Assembly (NCBI RefSeq): GCF_007570825.1
Contig: NZ_SUNB01000008.1
Span: 1-64,000 of the forward strand
Origin: Pleionea sediminis
Lineage (GTDB): Bacteria; Pseudomonadota; Gammaproteobacteria; Enterobacterales; Kangiellaceae
Direction: 5' to 3'
Length of the DNA stretch: 64,000 nt
Positions within the stretch are counted from its first letter, which is position 1. Each line of letters begins with the position of its first letter. A program made the translations under genes and the position numbers. Positions 9,109 through 18,044 of this stretch are shown piece after piece. The notes beneath the pieces were generated by a model, which saw nothing but the letters and a program-made list of their open reading frames with translations, was not told where the DNA came from and made no database searches.

Positions 9109-9795
9109 TCATAACAACATAATCAAAGTGCTCCATGCACCATAAAAGACCGCGAAAGGTAATACGACGACTATTATTGCAGTGGTCGTACTACTCTTCG
9201 TCCAATGACGGTAACCCAACACCATCAATGCCAAACTCCACAAAGTGACCAATGACAAACTAGAGGTTAAGGAGTGCCACTTGTGTCCAACTTCTAAGCC
9301 AAGCAAATTACTAAACGCAATTGTTGACAATGCTTCAGGCGCAATAGCTTCATTAGCGATGCTGTAAGTAACAGCCATATTACACACAAGCACTAAAGTT
9401 GGTAGTGAGGTCCAGTAAATAAAGGAAAACCATTTTCCGAAGGAGATGTCTTGAGTTTTAAGAGATGACAAGATGGTAAAGTAAGTTGCTAACAATAAAT
9501 TAGCGAAAAAAAGTAAGCCTACGGTTGCGATGATAGTCAAAACCACTAGAGTCTCAATGGTTATTATACTGCTTAGAGCCTCCTGATCTTCGATACTCAT
9601 GCTACCTTCGGATGTTTCTTGATTTATGTAATGGTTAATTAACCAGTTCGCGTCAATCGAAAAGAAATACCATATCCAAAACACTACTGTTACGCTAACG
9701 AGTAATAATATTGGTACAAAAAATGTATTTCTCTGCTTAATATCAGAGAAAGCTTCATTCGGTGAAATGAAAATATTAACTAAGGTACTAAACAT
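9109..9795 (-). CDS. Yip1-family integral membrane protein
   Basis: 228 residues with about five hydrophobic membrane segments, starting MFSTLVNIFISPNEAFSDI. That opening (short membrane-proximal helix, then SPNEAF) is typical of bacterial Yip1-domain proteins. A GAGGAG lies upstream of the ATG. It begins 72 bp after the stop of the MacB-type permease and is probably the last gene of that exporter operon. Bacterial Yip1 proteins often sit next to MacB-like exporters, but no biochemical role is established. It could help assemble or regulate the exporter; this is inferred from position only. Confidence 0.75.
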   Translation of the reverse strand: MFSTLVNIFISPNEAFSDIKQRNTFFVPILLLVSVTVVFWIWYFFSIDANWLINHYINQETSEGSMSIEDQEALSSIITIETLVVLTIIATVGLLFFANLLLATYFTILSSLKTQDISFGKWFSFIYWTSLPTLVLVCNMAVTYSIANEAIAPEALSTIAFSNLLGLEVGHKWHSLTSSLSLVTLWSLALMVLGYRHWTKSSTTTAIIVVVLPFAVFYGAWSTLIMLL

Positions 9796-9867
9796 AGCGA
9801 ATTAGACTCCTCATTCATCTAGTGATAACCAAAAATCACATTAAAGTTACATTTCCACCGCTTACGA

Positions 9868-11082
9868 TTACTCAAAACGTAACGCTTCTATTGGGTGTAG
9901 ACTTGATGCTTTAGCTGCCGGAATTAAACCAAACACCACACCGACAGTTGCCGAAAATACAAAACTAAGAAGCACCGCCCAGGTGGGTGCTTCAATGTTT
10001 TCAATACCACTAAACAGTTCCACCAACTGCCCTAGCCCTAGCCCTAAAATCACACCCAGCGCTCCACCAGTGACTGATAACAAAACAGCCTCAACCAAGA
10101 ACTGTAATAATATGTTTGTCGGTTGTGCTCCAAGTGCTTTTTGGATCCCAATTTCACGGGTTCTTTCGGTAACCGAAACCAACATTATATTCATGATTCC
10201 GACACCACCTACGACCAAACTAATGCCAACCATGCCAATTAAAACAAATGTGACACCTTCACTAATACTGTTAAAGGTCTCCATCATTTGCTCTGCGGTT
10301 TCAAGTTTAAAATCGTTTTGCTGTCCTTTAGATAACTGGTGATTTTTGCGAATCTCTCGAGTTAAATGACGTTTGATAGGCTCTAACTGGTTTAGGTCAG
10401 CGACGCTAAACTGAACAAAAAACTGCGGCTCTTTATGATAACCTGCAATAGAGCGGCCTGTCTCATAAGGAATTATGGCGAAGCTATCCTGACTCAGGCC
10501 AAATAATTTGCCTTTACGTTGTTGCACTCCGATAACTTTAAACCACTCGTCTTCAATTTGAACGTAGCGTCCTATAGGATCGTCATGGAACTTAAGTTCA
10601 TCAACCGTGTCGACACCAAGAACCACTACCTTTCGACGTTTTAAATTGTCAGTGCGATTGATAAATCGCCCTTGTGTTGGGTAATTCTGATTTACGTCCT
10701 GATAATATTCTGTGGTAGCGTATACTTGACTAAAGCTTTCGTAGCCATTTGATTTAATTGCACCATTAGTAGGAAAAAATACAGGTGTAATATGGCGAAC
10801 CCCCGAAACTCTTTTAATAATATCCAAATCACTTGCTTTTAATGCTGTCAAACGTCCCTGGATCTGATGTTTCAATGGTGTGTAAGCAGAAAGAGTCAAC
10901 CCATTGTTGCCCAATGACTCAAACTTAGCAGTAATTCTATTCGAAAACGCATCCATTACGCTAACAACAGTAATCACCGCAGCTACACCTATAATTAAGC
11001 CAAGGGCTGTCAGTACACTTCTCATTCCATTTTTACGAGTTGATAACCAACTTAGGCGGAAAATTTCATACAAACTAAGCAC
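9868..11082 (-). CDS. MacB/FtsX-type ABC transporter permease (exporter 1)
   Basis: 404 residues from GTG at 11082, chosen because AAAGG lies nine bases upstream. A TTG at 11088 is too close to that site. The architecture is MacB_PCD-FtsX: one N-terminal membrane helix (GLIIGVAAVITVVSVM), a large periplasmic domain of about 220 residues, then three membrane helices ending PIEALRFE. VGGVGIMNIMLVSVTERTREIGI is the conserved cytoplasmic coupling region. The start overlaps the end of the ATPase gene, so the two are translationally coupled. With the ATPase and adaptor it forms a tripartite exporter that would work with an outer-membrane channel encoded elsewhere. Next to an NRPS cluster it plausibly exports the lipopeptide, as PvdRT-OpmQ does for pyoverdine. 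The substrate is not shown by the sequence. Confidence 0.92.
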   Translation of the reverse strand: MLSLYEIFRLSWLSTRKNGMRSVLTALGLIIGVAAVITVVSVMDAFSNRITAKFESLGNNGLTLSAYTPLKHQIQGRLTALKASDLDIIKRVSGVRHITPVFFPTNGAIKSNGYESFSQVYATTEYYQDVNQNYPTQGRFINRTDNLKRRKVVVLGVDTVDELKFHDDPIGRYVQIEDEWFKVIGVQQRKGKLFGLSQDSFAIIPYETGRSIAGYHKEPQFFVQFSVADLNQLEPIKRHLTREIRKNHQLSKGQQNDFKLETAEQMMETFNSISEGVTFVLIGMVGISLVVGGVGIMNIMLVSVTERTREIGIQKALGAQPTNILLQFLVEAVLLSVTGGALGVILGLGLGQLVELFSGIENIEAPTWAVLLSFVFSATVGVVFGLIPAAKASSLHPIEALRFE

Positions 11083-11782
11083 AAGCAATTACCTTTGGTA
11101 TTACAGTGGAATTCAGTCTGTCTTCAACCAACTCACCATCCTGTAATCTAATCGCGCGCGCGCAACGATCTGCAATTTCTTTTTCATGTGTGATGATCAG
11201 CAAAGTATGTCCTTCGCTATGCAACTGTTCAAACAACTGCATGATATCTTCGGTGGTGTTGCTATCAAGATTGCCAGTGGGTTCATCTGCAAGAATAAGT
11301 TTTGGCTTCGCAACTAAAGCCCTCGCTACTGCAACCCTCTGTCTCTGGCCACCAGACAATTGATTAGGGTACATGTTAAGCTTATCTTGTAATCCAACCC
11401 TTACTAAACATTCTACCGCTTGTTCTTTTCTTTGTTTTGTCGGAATGCGTTGATAAGCTAAGGGTAAGACGACATTTTCAAGGATATTCATTCGTGGTAA
11501 CAGATGAAAGTTTTGAAAAACAAACCCTATCGTATGATTTCTGGTATCTGCTAGTTGGCGCTCATTAAACCCTGCGACATTTTCGCCATTAAGCCAGTAC
11601 TCACCAGTAGAAGGAAGATCAAGACAGCCGATGATATTCATCATCGTAGACTTACCGGAACCAGATGAGCCAATAATTGCAACACTTTCTCCTCGCTCAA
11701 CTTTTAAGCTAATATGCTTTAAAGCATGAAAAGATTGCGCTTCTGATTGGTAATACTTATTAATGCTTTTTAGCTCTATCAT
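11075..11782 (-). CDS. ABC transporter ATPase, MacB/LolD type (exporter 1)
   Basis: 235 residues with Walker A GSSGSGKST, a Q-loop in VFQNFHLL, signature LSGGQRQRVAVARAL, Walker B LILADEPTGNLD and an H-loop in LLIITHEKE. This is the MacB/LolD/FtsE class, which powers mechanotransmission by FtsX-type permeases. ATG overlaps the adaptor stop as ATGA, and the 3' end overlaps the permease start, so adaptor, ATPase and permease form one tightly coupled operon. Unlike classic MacB, the ATPase is not fused to the permease. Confidence 0.95.
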   Translation of the reverse strand: MIELKSINKYYQSEAQSFHALKHISLKVERGESVAIIGSSGSGKSTMMNIIGCLDLPSTGEYWLNGENVAGFNERQLADTRNHTIGFVFQNFHLLPRMNILENVVLPLAYQRIPTKQRKEQAVECLVRVGLQDKLNMYPNQLSGGQRQRVAVARALVAKPKLILADEPTGNLDSNTTEDIMQLFEQLHSEGHTLLIITHEKEIADRCARAIRLQDGELVEDRLNSTVIPKVIACA

Positions 11783-12939
11783 AGCTTTTTGCTCTCAATC
11801 AAACTGATCGAGTCGCCATGACTTAATCGGCGGAGTATTTTAGCAGGACCGACTAATACCTGTTGTCCTTGCGTTACGCCAGAAATCATTTGCTGCATCT
11901 GATCGTCGCTCGTACCAACCTTTACAGATACTTTTTTTGCCGTACCATTATCATTTACAAACACATAGTATTTAGATTCTGCTTCACTAAACATAATGGC
12001 AGATAAAGGCAAAGCCAGAACGCTATCTAGTTTATTTGTGAAGATTTCTGCACGACATGACATCCCTGGTCGTAAAAAACTATGAGAGACATCGTCAAGA
12101 GCAATTTCCACCGCAAAACTTAAGTTATTTCTTCCTGGACGGCGCTTTGCAGTATTGGCAATAAAACTGACTCGGCCTTTGAGCGGTGTATTGGGAGATG
12201 CAATCACGAATACTTCTACCGGTAGACCTATCACTAAGGCAGCTGCATCTGCTTCATCCACATAAACCTCGGTCACCAAACTATTCTCATTAGAAATCGT
12301 CATAATACTGGAGCCGATCATATTCATGGTTCCAGAAACGACTGTCTCACCGATTGCAACATCAAGCGAGGTGAGCACACCATCGATAGGAGCCGAAATA
12401 CGCGTTTTATTGAGCGTTTCCTGAGTTTCTTCAAGTAATGCCTTAGAGTGAGCCAAAGCAGATTTGCCTGACTCCAACTTAAGTTCTGCGGAAGCCTTTC
12501 GGTAATGAGCCTCATCGTGTTGCGACTGAGTGGATAACCCTTGCTTAAACAGCTTTTGTTGACGTTGCCACTGGCGAGTGGCGATTTCTAAATCAAGGAA
12601 TAAACTCGAAAGTTCACTTTTTTGGCGACTAACTTGAGCACTTTGTTGATTAACACGAGCCTTATATTGCTCGTCATCAATACGCATTAATAACTGGCCT
12701 GCCTTAACCTGATCCCCTTCCTTTACAAATATTTCCACAACCTTGCCTATAACTTCGGCACGGAGCTCAACTCGATCTTTATGAATCAAATTACCTGACG
12801 CTATTATGCTGGAATCTACTCTATGTAAATCAACGAGAGTCGTCCTTACAGATTTGGTATGCTTACTTTTATTTTGGCTTATAAGCGGCACTCCAACAAT
12901 TAAAATAAGTCCTATCATCAGGAAAGCAGTTTTCTTCAT
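11779..12939 (-). CDS. Periplasmic adaptor (MacA/HlyD, membrane fusion protein), exporter 1
   Basis: 386 residues from the Met that precedes a signal-anchor (KKTAFLMIGLILIVGV). A longer reading from 12981 would add 14 residues before it and lacks a good ribosome-binding site. Domains in order are a biotinyl-lipoyl half (KVVEIFVKEGDQVKAGQLL), a coiled-coil hairpin rich in Gln/Lys/Glu, the second lipoyl half (TRISAPIDGVL), a beta-barrel and a membrane-proximal domain ending GQQVLVGPA. This is the MacA-like layout that bridges the inner-membrane permease to a TolC-like channel. It is the first gene of the exporter-1 operon. Confidence 0.93.
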   Translation of the reverse strand: MKKTAFLMIGLILIVGVPLISQNKSKHTKSVRTTLVDLHRVDSSIIASGNLIHKDRVELRAEVIGKVVEIFVKEGDQVKAGQLLMRIDDEQYKARVNQQSAQVSRQKSELSSLFLDLEIATRQWQRQQKLFKQGLSTQSQHDEAHYRKASAELKLESGKSALAHSKALLEETQETLNKTRISAPIDGVLTSLDVAIGETVVSGTMNMIGSSIMTISNENSLVTEVYVDEADAAALVIGLPVEVFVIASPNTPLKGRVSFIANTAKRRPGRNNLSFAVEIALDDVSHSFLRPGMSCRAEIFTNKLDSVLALPLSAIMFSEAESKYYVFVNDNGTAKKVSVKVGTSDDQMQQMISGVTQGQQVLVGPAKILRRLSHGDSISLIESKKL

Positions 12940-13483
12940 TTCTATTGATACCCCAATGTACTCCAATATACTTTTATCCATCTACAGATATAAAGAAAGA
13001 ACCAAATAAATTCATTAGATTGCTTTAGGTAATAGTCAAAGAACCAACGCGCCCACCATATCTTTTCAAGATATTCCAGATAAAATCATAGAATCACTAT
13101 CATGGATTCATAACAGGAGCGGTTTTTAGCCATCAAAACATTCGGTTCTTACATTATACCGAGCATGAACTAGACTCTTTTTTCAAAGTCCTTTTTCTTC
13201 TTTAGTGATTTATCCGAAATACAACCATTAAAACTATCAAGTAATTTAGAAAATACTTTAGATTCTTTCTGGCCACAAATATTCGTCCTCGCTATCTAAA
13301 TCATAGAAGACTTTTGCTTTCCATAGCAACTGCATATCCAAAACTTAATCTGAACAATGTACTAAAAGTACGAAACCAAGCTAGAGCATACTAGCAAACA
13401 TTGCTTAATTCAACAAAGATTGATTTTAAAAATTAAGAAGTCAAATATTGTAGTAGTCGAAAATGTGTATCGCTGTTCTCTAT

Positions 13484-13498
13484 TGAGAATGATTAACA
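13484..13498. promoter_or_regulatory. Possible Fur-like operator upstream of exporter 1
   Basis: TGAGAATGATTAACA matches 12 of 14 fixed positions of the palindromic motif TGATAAT-n-ATTATCA. It lies about 545 bp upstream of the exporter-1 adaptor start, within the only large gap before that operon. Iron control would fit a siderophore exporter. Chance matches of this quality are expected a few times in a window of this composition, so this is weak. Confidence 0.3.
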
Positions 13499-13767
13499 AA
13501 CATTACATAGCGTATGTTAGGAACATTCTTTAAGCCACTCATATTACTATAATCAATATCGGAAGAACTGAACTGTCACACTTCCTGAGTCGATAGTTTC
13601 ACTGATCTTGAACAACTAACTCAAGGGCTTTAATAACACTCCAGAACTCTAAAAGATAGATAATAATTAGTAGCAAGGAATACTCTATCACCTCATCAAA
13701 ATCATCTAATTGGTAATATACCTGACTAACTTTAATATTTAGACTATTCGCAGCAATCCTCCATTCA

Positions 13768-13956
13768 TTATGAATGGATTAGCATAACACGTTTTCCCAC
13801 CATCGGGATGTACTTAAATTCGGTGCAAAACTCCCAAACTTTCTCTTCCGATAAGACTTTCTTGAAACCTTGCTTTTTTAAGTTTGACTCAAACGCCACT
13901 AAGTTTTTTCTATCAATATGATTACTATATTTATACTGTAATAGCTGATATGACAT
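13768..13956 (-). CDS. Possible small protein, unrecognised
   Basis: A 62-residue frame from ATG 13956, with basic and aromatic residues and a coding-like look (FESNLKKQGFKKV, VWEFCTEFKYIPMVGKR). No family is recognised and no strong ribosome-binding site is seen. It could be a real small gene, a remnant or chance. Confidence 0.25.
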   Translation of the reverse strand: MSYQLLQYKYSNHIDRKNLVAFESNLKKQGFKKVLSEEKVWEFCTEFKYIPMVGKRVMLIHS

Positions 13957-14050
13957 CAACAATCTACGACCTAGTAACCTGCATCAAACTATCTCTTATG
14001 TAGATACACAAATATGAGTCTAGTACAATTCAAAAACCTTAGGCAACTAA

Positions 14051-14266
14051 AAACAGTGTTTTGACTACCTGTTTTACTGCATTGCAATCGACCTTACCTC
14101 ATTGATTAAGGCGTTGACTGAATCTATCAATTTACCAACAGAAGCGATTTCTAGAATTAACTCAGTTTTAGAAGGTATGTATCAAAGAGACATTCAGATT
14201 AAAATTAAAATAATCAAAGAGTTACATAGTTTATTTTTGAAAGAATGGATAAAGAGGTCAACTTAA
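14051..14266 (+). pseudogene. Possible 3' remnant of a plus-strand gene
   Basis: An open frame of 71 codons ending in TAA, with no ATG before an internal Met near its middle. Its translation is amphipathic and helix-like (LTSLIKALTESINLPTEAI, then a Lys-rich segment ending KEWIKRST), unlike random intergenic translation. A short GTCGA-type hairpin followed by TTTTT lies just downstream at about 14303-14320 and could be its old terminator. No family is recognised. Confidence 0.2.
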
Positions 14267-14425
14267 TTAAACATGAGGCAATGAGGCCCGTGAAATTAAT
14301 CGACTCTAGGTCGACTTTTTCGAGGTTAAGTTCGTTTTTAAAAATGGCTAAGCCATAGTTTCATTTATGCTTAATCAGCGTCGTTTCTGCACTCTAAGTC
14401 TAACAAGTGCAGAACACCTAACTGA

Positions 14426-15661
14426 CTAATCTCTTTGTAAAGCTTCTATCGGATCAAGTTTTGACGCTTTAATGGCAGGATACAAACCAAAACCAACGCC
14501 AATGACGGCACAGACTCCTACAGCCAACACAACGGCAAACAAGGAACTGGCGACGGCCCAGTTTGCGTAAGATGCAATCACGAACGCCAAAGCAAAACCG
14601 AGTGCTATCCCCAGCACGCCGCCCAAGGCAGCGATAACAAAACTCTCTATAACAAATTGAATGACAATATCAGTTTTTCTGGCACCGACCGCTCTAAACA
14701 AACCAATTTCTTTGGTTCGTTCAAGCACCGTAGCCAACATGATATTCATAATACCAATTCCACCAACCAGCAAGCTGATTCCAGCAACACACGACATAAC
14801 AATGGTAAAAATTCGTTGGGTTTGATTTTGCTGTTCTAGTAACGCCGACGGAATAATTAAACTAAAATCATCAATTTCTGCGTGCCGTTTACTCAATACT
14901 TTAGTAATACCTTGAGAGGCTTGATAGATATCCGTACCTTTTTTAACTTGCACTTTTAAAGTATCCACTTCGTTTTCCAATATACCAAACTTAAATTTCT
15001 TTAACGCCGTATTTAATGGAACAAACACTTGGTTGGATTCACCGCCCAACTTAATTCCACCAATTTCATCTTTTGATAATTTACGATCAGCAATCACACC
15101 GACGACTTCAAACCAAAGATGATTAATCTTCAAATATTCACCCACCGGTTCACTTGAAGGAAACAATTGTTTTGCTGCTTGCTCACCAAGCACGACAACC
15201 TGAGAGTATGCACGTTCATCCTTTTGATTCAGCAAGCGCCCAGAGGCTACCTGAGAATTTGATAAAGCAAAATACGACGGAGTGCGGCCTTTTACTGTGG
15301 CATCACTTTTGGACTGATTACTAAAAAGTGCATAGGTCTTTATTGTTTTCTCAGCGCCTGACGCTTCAATAAAAGGAAAGGTTGCTTCCAATACTTCCAG
15401 ATCTCTTAATGATAAGCCGACTGTTTTTTCACGAACTTCTTTTAGCTGTTGCTCATCCATTTCCTTTGAGTTAACAATAATGTTGCGCAACCCCATTGAA
15501 TCGATAAGTTGCATAGCCTCTCTTTCTGCGCCCTCGCCAATACTTAACATAGCAATAACAGCGCCAACACCAAAAATCATACCAAGCAGCGTCAATAAAG
15601 TGCGTAATTTATGGTGAAACAACTCACTGAATACGTCTTTTATAATTTCCATAGTTTTCAT
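14426..15661 (-). CDS. MacB/FtsX-type ABC transporter permease (exporter 2)
   Basis: 411 residues with an N-terminal helix (LLGMIFGVGAVIAMLSIG), a large periplasmic domain, and three C-terminal helices around GGIGIMNIMLATVLERTKEIGLFRAVGA, ending DPIEALQRD. This is the same family as the exporter-1 permease but clearly diverged. ATGA overlap with the adaptor stop shows it is the last gene of a five-gene operon: ATPase, three adaptors, permease. It would couple ATP hydrolysis to movement of the periplasmic adaptor assembly. The substrate is unknown; a peptide, lipid or siderophore are all possible. Confidence 0.92.
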   Translation of the reverse strand: MKTMEIIKDVFSELFHHKLRTLLTLLGMIFGVGAVIAMLSIGEGAEREAMQLIDSMGLRNIIVNSKEMDEQQLKEVREKTVGLSLRDLEVLEATFPFIEASGAEKTIKTYALFSNQSKSDATVKGRTPSYFALSNSQVASGRLLNQKDERAYSQVVVLGEQAAKQLFPSSEPVGEYLKINHLWFEVVGVIADRKLSKDEIGGIKLGGESNQVFVPLNTALKKFKFGILENEVDTLKVQVKKGTDIYQASQGITKVLSKRHAEIDDFSLIIPSALLEQQNQTQRIFTIVMSCVAGISLLVGGIGIMNIMLATVLERTKEIGLFRAVGARKTDIVIQFVIESFVIAALGGVLGIALGFALAFVIASYANWAVASSLFAVVLAVGVCAVIGVGFGLYPAIKASKLDPIEALQRD

Positions 15662-16854
15662 CGGCTGAATTCCTTAATGAGCGGAAAGATCGCTACCACG
15701 TCTTTTTCCACAAGCCCTTCTGTGACTTGAGTTAAATCACTTCCGCGAACTCCCATTTCGATTTCCCGCTGTTTCCATTGCCCCTTTTCCAAAACATCAA
15801 CATAGAACTTTTCATCTTTCTGATAGAGTGCTGTACTAGGAATCAATGGGTCGCTTGAATCTTCAGTCAGTAAAATCCTCGCATTAAGCTGTGTTCCAGG
15901 ACGCATTTTTTCTTGCACAGTTTGTTCTAAATCAACCCGAGCCTTAAAGTATTTAACCGGACTTTCACGGCTAATGACTTGCGCCATCGGTTCAATTGAC
16001 GCAATCATTCCGCGATACATTTCATTGGGATAAGCATCGAGAAAGACTTTGACAGCTAATCCAACTTTCACATTGGCCGACTCACTTTCTAAAATGTAGA
16101 GTTCCGCTTGCATCTCTGAGAGATCTGGCAATACCGCAAATTCTCGTCCTGGAAATAACATTTCGCCGACTTTGGTCTTTTCACCACGCCAGTTTTTGCT
16201 TAACACAAAGACACCATCATGTGGGGCTTTAATTTCCATTTTATCGAGTGATGAATTATACATCATCATTTTGGTATCAAATTCCTTTTGCCTCAATGCC
16301 AATAGCTCCATTTCGGTATCGGCTTTCATCTGATATTTATCAAATCGCCATTCATTGTTTGCCAAACGGGCTTCTAAATAATCCTTATTTTTCATCTTAT
16401 CGATAATGTCGTTCTTCGAATACAAACGTACATCATCAATCACGTATTTATCCGCAATCGTTAGTTCTTTCTTTATCAACTTTTTATCGCTACCGATGTC
16501 ATCTTCCTCATTAGATAATGTATTTTTCTTAACATCTTTCTCGATCACAACCTGTTTTCGCTCTAATCCTTTCTGTTGTAATTCATACCTATATTTAGTG
16601 GCGTCAAGTCTGGCTATCACTTCGTCTTTTTTCACCAATTGGTTTTCATCAACCATCCATGCAAGTTGTTGTGGCTCGAAAATTCCGGCTGGAATAGAAA
16701 TAGGCGTAGATGTTTTGGCAACTAGCTCCCCTTTCGCAGGAACTTCAATTGATTGTATCGATTTATTCACGACATAAGTTAACCCATGACTCTGCTCAGC
16801 TTCTTCGCACCCCATGAGTCCCATTAAAATAATTATTGACGTTATAATCCTCAT
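15658..16854 (-). CDS. Lipoprotein periplasmic adaptor (HlyD/MFP), exporter 2, third of three
   Basis: 398 residues with a lipoprotein signal: MRIITSIIILMGLMGC, Cys16 acylated. Next come a lipoyl half, a Lys/Glu-rich coiled-coil hairpin (about residues 90-215), the second lipoyl half (IKAPHDGVF), a beta-barrel and a C-terminal beta domain. The start overlaps the stop of the preceding adaptor by 4 bp. Lipid anchoring instead of a membrane helix is common in MFPs of RND and MacB systems. It is distinct in sequence from its two neighbours, so this is old divergence and not a recent tandem duplication. Confidence 0.88.
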   Translation of the reverse strand: MRIITSIIILMGLMGCEEAEQSHGLTYVVNKSIQSIEVPAKGELVAKTSTPISIPAGIFEPQQLAWMVDENQLVKKDEVIARLDATKYRYELQQKGLERKQVVIEKDVKKNTLSNEEDDIGSDKKLIKKELTIADKYVIDDVRLYSKNDIIDKMKNKDYLEARLANNEWRFDKYQMKADTEMELLALRQKEFDTKMMMYNSSLDKMEIKAPHDGVFVLSKNWRGEKTKVGEMLFPGREFAVLPDLSEMQAELYILESESANVKVGLAVKVFLDAYPNEMYRGMIASIEPMAQVISRESPVKYFKARVDLEQTVQEKMRPGTQLNARILLTEDSSDPLIPSTALYQKDEKFYVDVLEKGQWKQREIEMGVRGSDLTQVTEGLVEKDVVAIFPLIKEFSR

Positions 16855-18044
16855 AACAATACGCGCTCCTTTTCTTGCAAGCCACTGAGAACAACTATTT
16901 CATCACCCACCAAAGGACCAACGACTACAGTTCGCTGCTCTTTACCCACCAAACCATCTACCGTCACGAAAGCGGTATCATTATCATAATATATAGCTTC
17001 CGATGGTACGGTTATCGCTTTTTCATAAGAGTTAACAAATATTGATAACCGTGCACTCATTCCAGGACGCATTAATTCAGTATTCGGATTGTCAATCATT
17101 ACTTCTGCATCAAATACAACCGAGGGCACATCATGGGATTTCGGTCGATAAACCTGACCCAGTTTGGTGATTTTTCCGGTAAATACTTGATCAGAAATGG
17201 CATCAATTTTAATTTCCACCAATTGCCCAAGCGCTATTTTTTTCGCATCCACCTCATCAATATCGGCTTTAACAATCATTTTCTCCATCGAGGGAATTTC
17301 CATCACACTTCGCCCTTGCCAAATCGATGAACCTACAACTGGCTTTTCTCCATTGTGGCTGGTGTAAATGACCATTCCCGATTTTGGGGCAACCACTGTC
17401 ATCCTTTGTATTTCACGCTTTAATCGCTCAACATCGTTTTGCAATCGCTCGACATCGTTTTGTGTGACTTTATACTTAGTGTCGGCTTCTTTGTTATAGT
17501 GTTCAAGTTGAAATTCAGCTTGCTCAACATCAAGCAATGAAAGCTGGTAATCGAGTTTTAATTGTTTAATATCTACCGAACTTACTAAGTCGTCAGATTG
17601 CTCCCATTTTCTTTTTGCTTTATCCCGATTCATGTTTTTTTCAGCTAAAGCTAACTTTAATGATTCAGATTGTTGCTCAGCATTAAGTTGGGTACTTTCA
17701 AGATTTTTTTCCGCTTTATCTAATTCACTCTGCTTAACACGTAGCTGCTGTTGTAATTGACTGCTGTCAAAACTGACGAGACGTTGACCCTTCTTAACCA
17801 TGCTGCCCTCTGGCACCATAAACTGAATCTTATACTGCCACATATTACTGACCATCGGTGGATTAATAGTCAGCAATTCTGCGCTTCCTAATTCCCCTGA
17901 TGCTTTAACCGCAATATCAACTTGCTTTACTGTTACCTCACTCCATTCTTCAGAATCGTTTGCACATCCCGTTAACCAAAGCGATAACATAACTAGCACA
18001 AAACTACTTTTCATCAGGGAACGACTCAATAATCTAATTATCAT
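16851..18044 (-). CDS. Lipoprotein periplasmic adaptor (HlyD/MFP), exporter 2, second of three
   Basis: 397 residues from ATG 18044, with GGAG about nine bases upstream and a 4-bp overlap with the preceding stop. A lipobox LTGC places the lipidated Cys at 27. The layout is a lipoyl half (FMVPEGSMVKKGQRL), a long coiled coil containing a short internal repeat (NDVERLQ followed by NDVERLK at about 203-216), the second lipoyl half (VVAPKSGMVI), a barrel and a membrane-proximal domain. It would form part of the periplasmic ring bridging permease and outer-membrane channel. Confidence 0.88.
   Translation of the reverse strand: MIIRLLSRSLMKSSFVLVMLSLWLTGCANDSEEWSEVTVKQVDIAVKASGELGSAELLTINPPMVSNMWQYKIQFMVPEGSMVKKGQRLVSFDSSQLQQQLRVKQSELDKAEKNLESTQLNAEQQSESLKLALAEKNMNRDKAKRKWEQSDDLVSSVDIKQLKLDYQLSLLDVEQAEFQLEHYNKEADTKYKVTQNDVERLQNDVERLKREIQRMTVVAPKSGMVIYTSHNGEKPVVGSSIWQGRSVMEIPSMEKMIVKADIDEVDAKKIALGQLVEIKIDAISDQVFTGKITKLGQVYRPKSHDVPSVVFDAEVMIDNPNTELMRPGMSARLSIFVNSYEKAITVPSEAIYYDNDTAFVTVDGLVGKEQRTVVVGPLVGDEIVVLSGLQEKERVLL

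Larger units (their letters stand above)
12940..14425. other. Gene-poor 1.5-kb stretch between two exporter operons
   Basis: No full gene is convincing. It contains a weak minus-strand frame (13768-13956), an open plus-strand remnant-like frame (14051-14266) and a Fur-like site (13484-13498). It presumably holds the promoter of the exporter-1 operon. The DNA is AT-rich and could be a decayed gene region. Confidence 0.5.
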
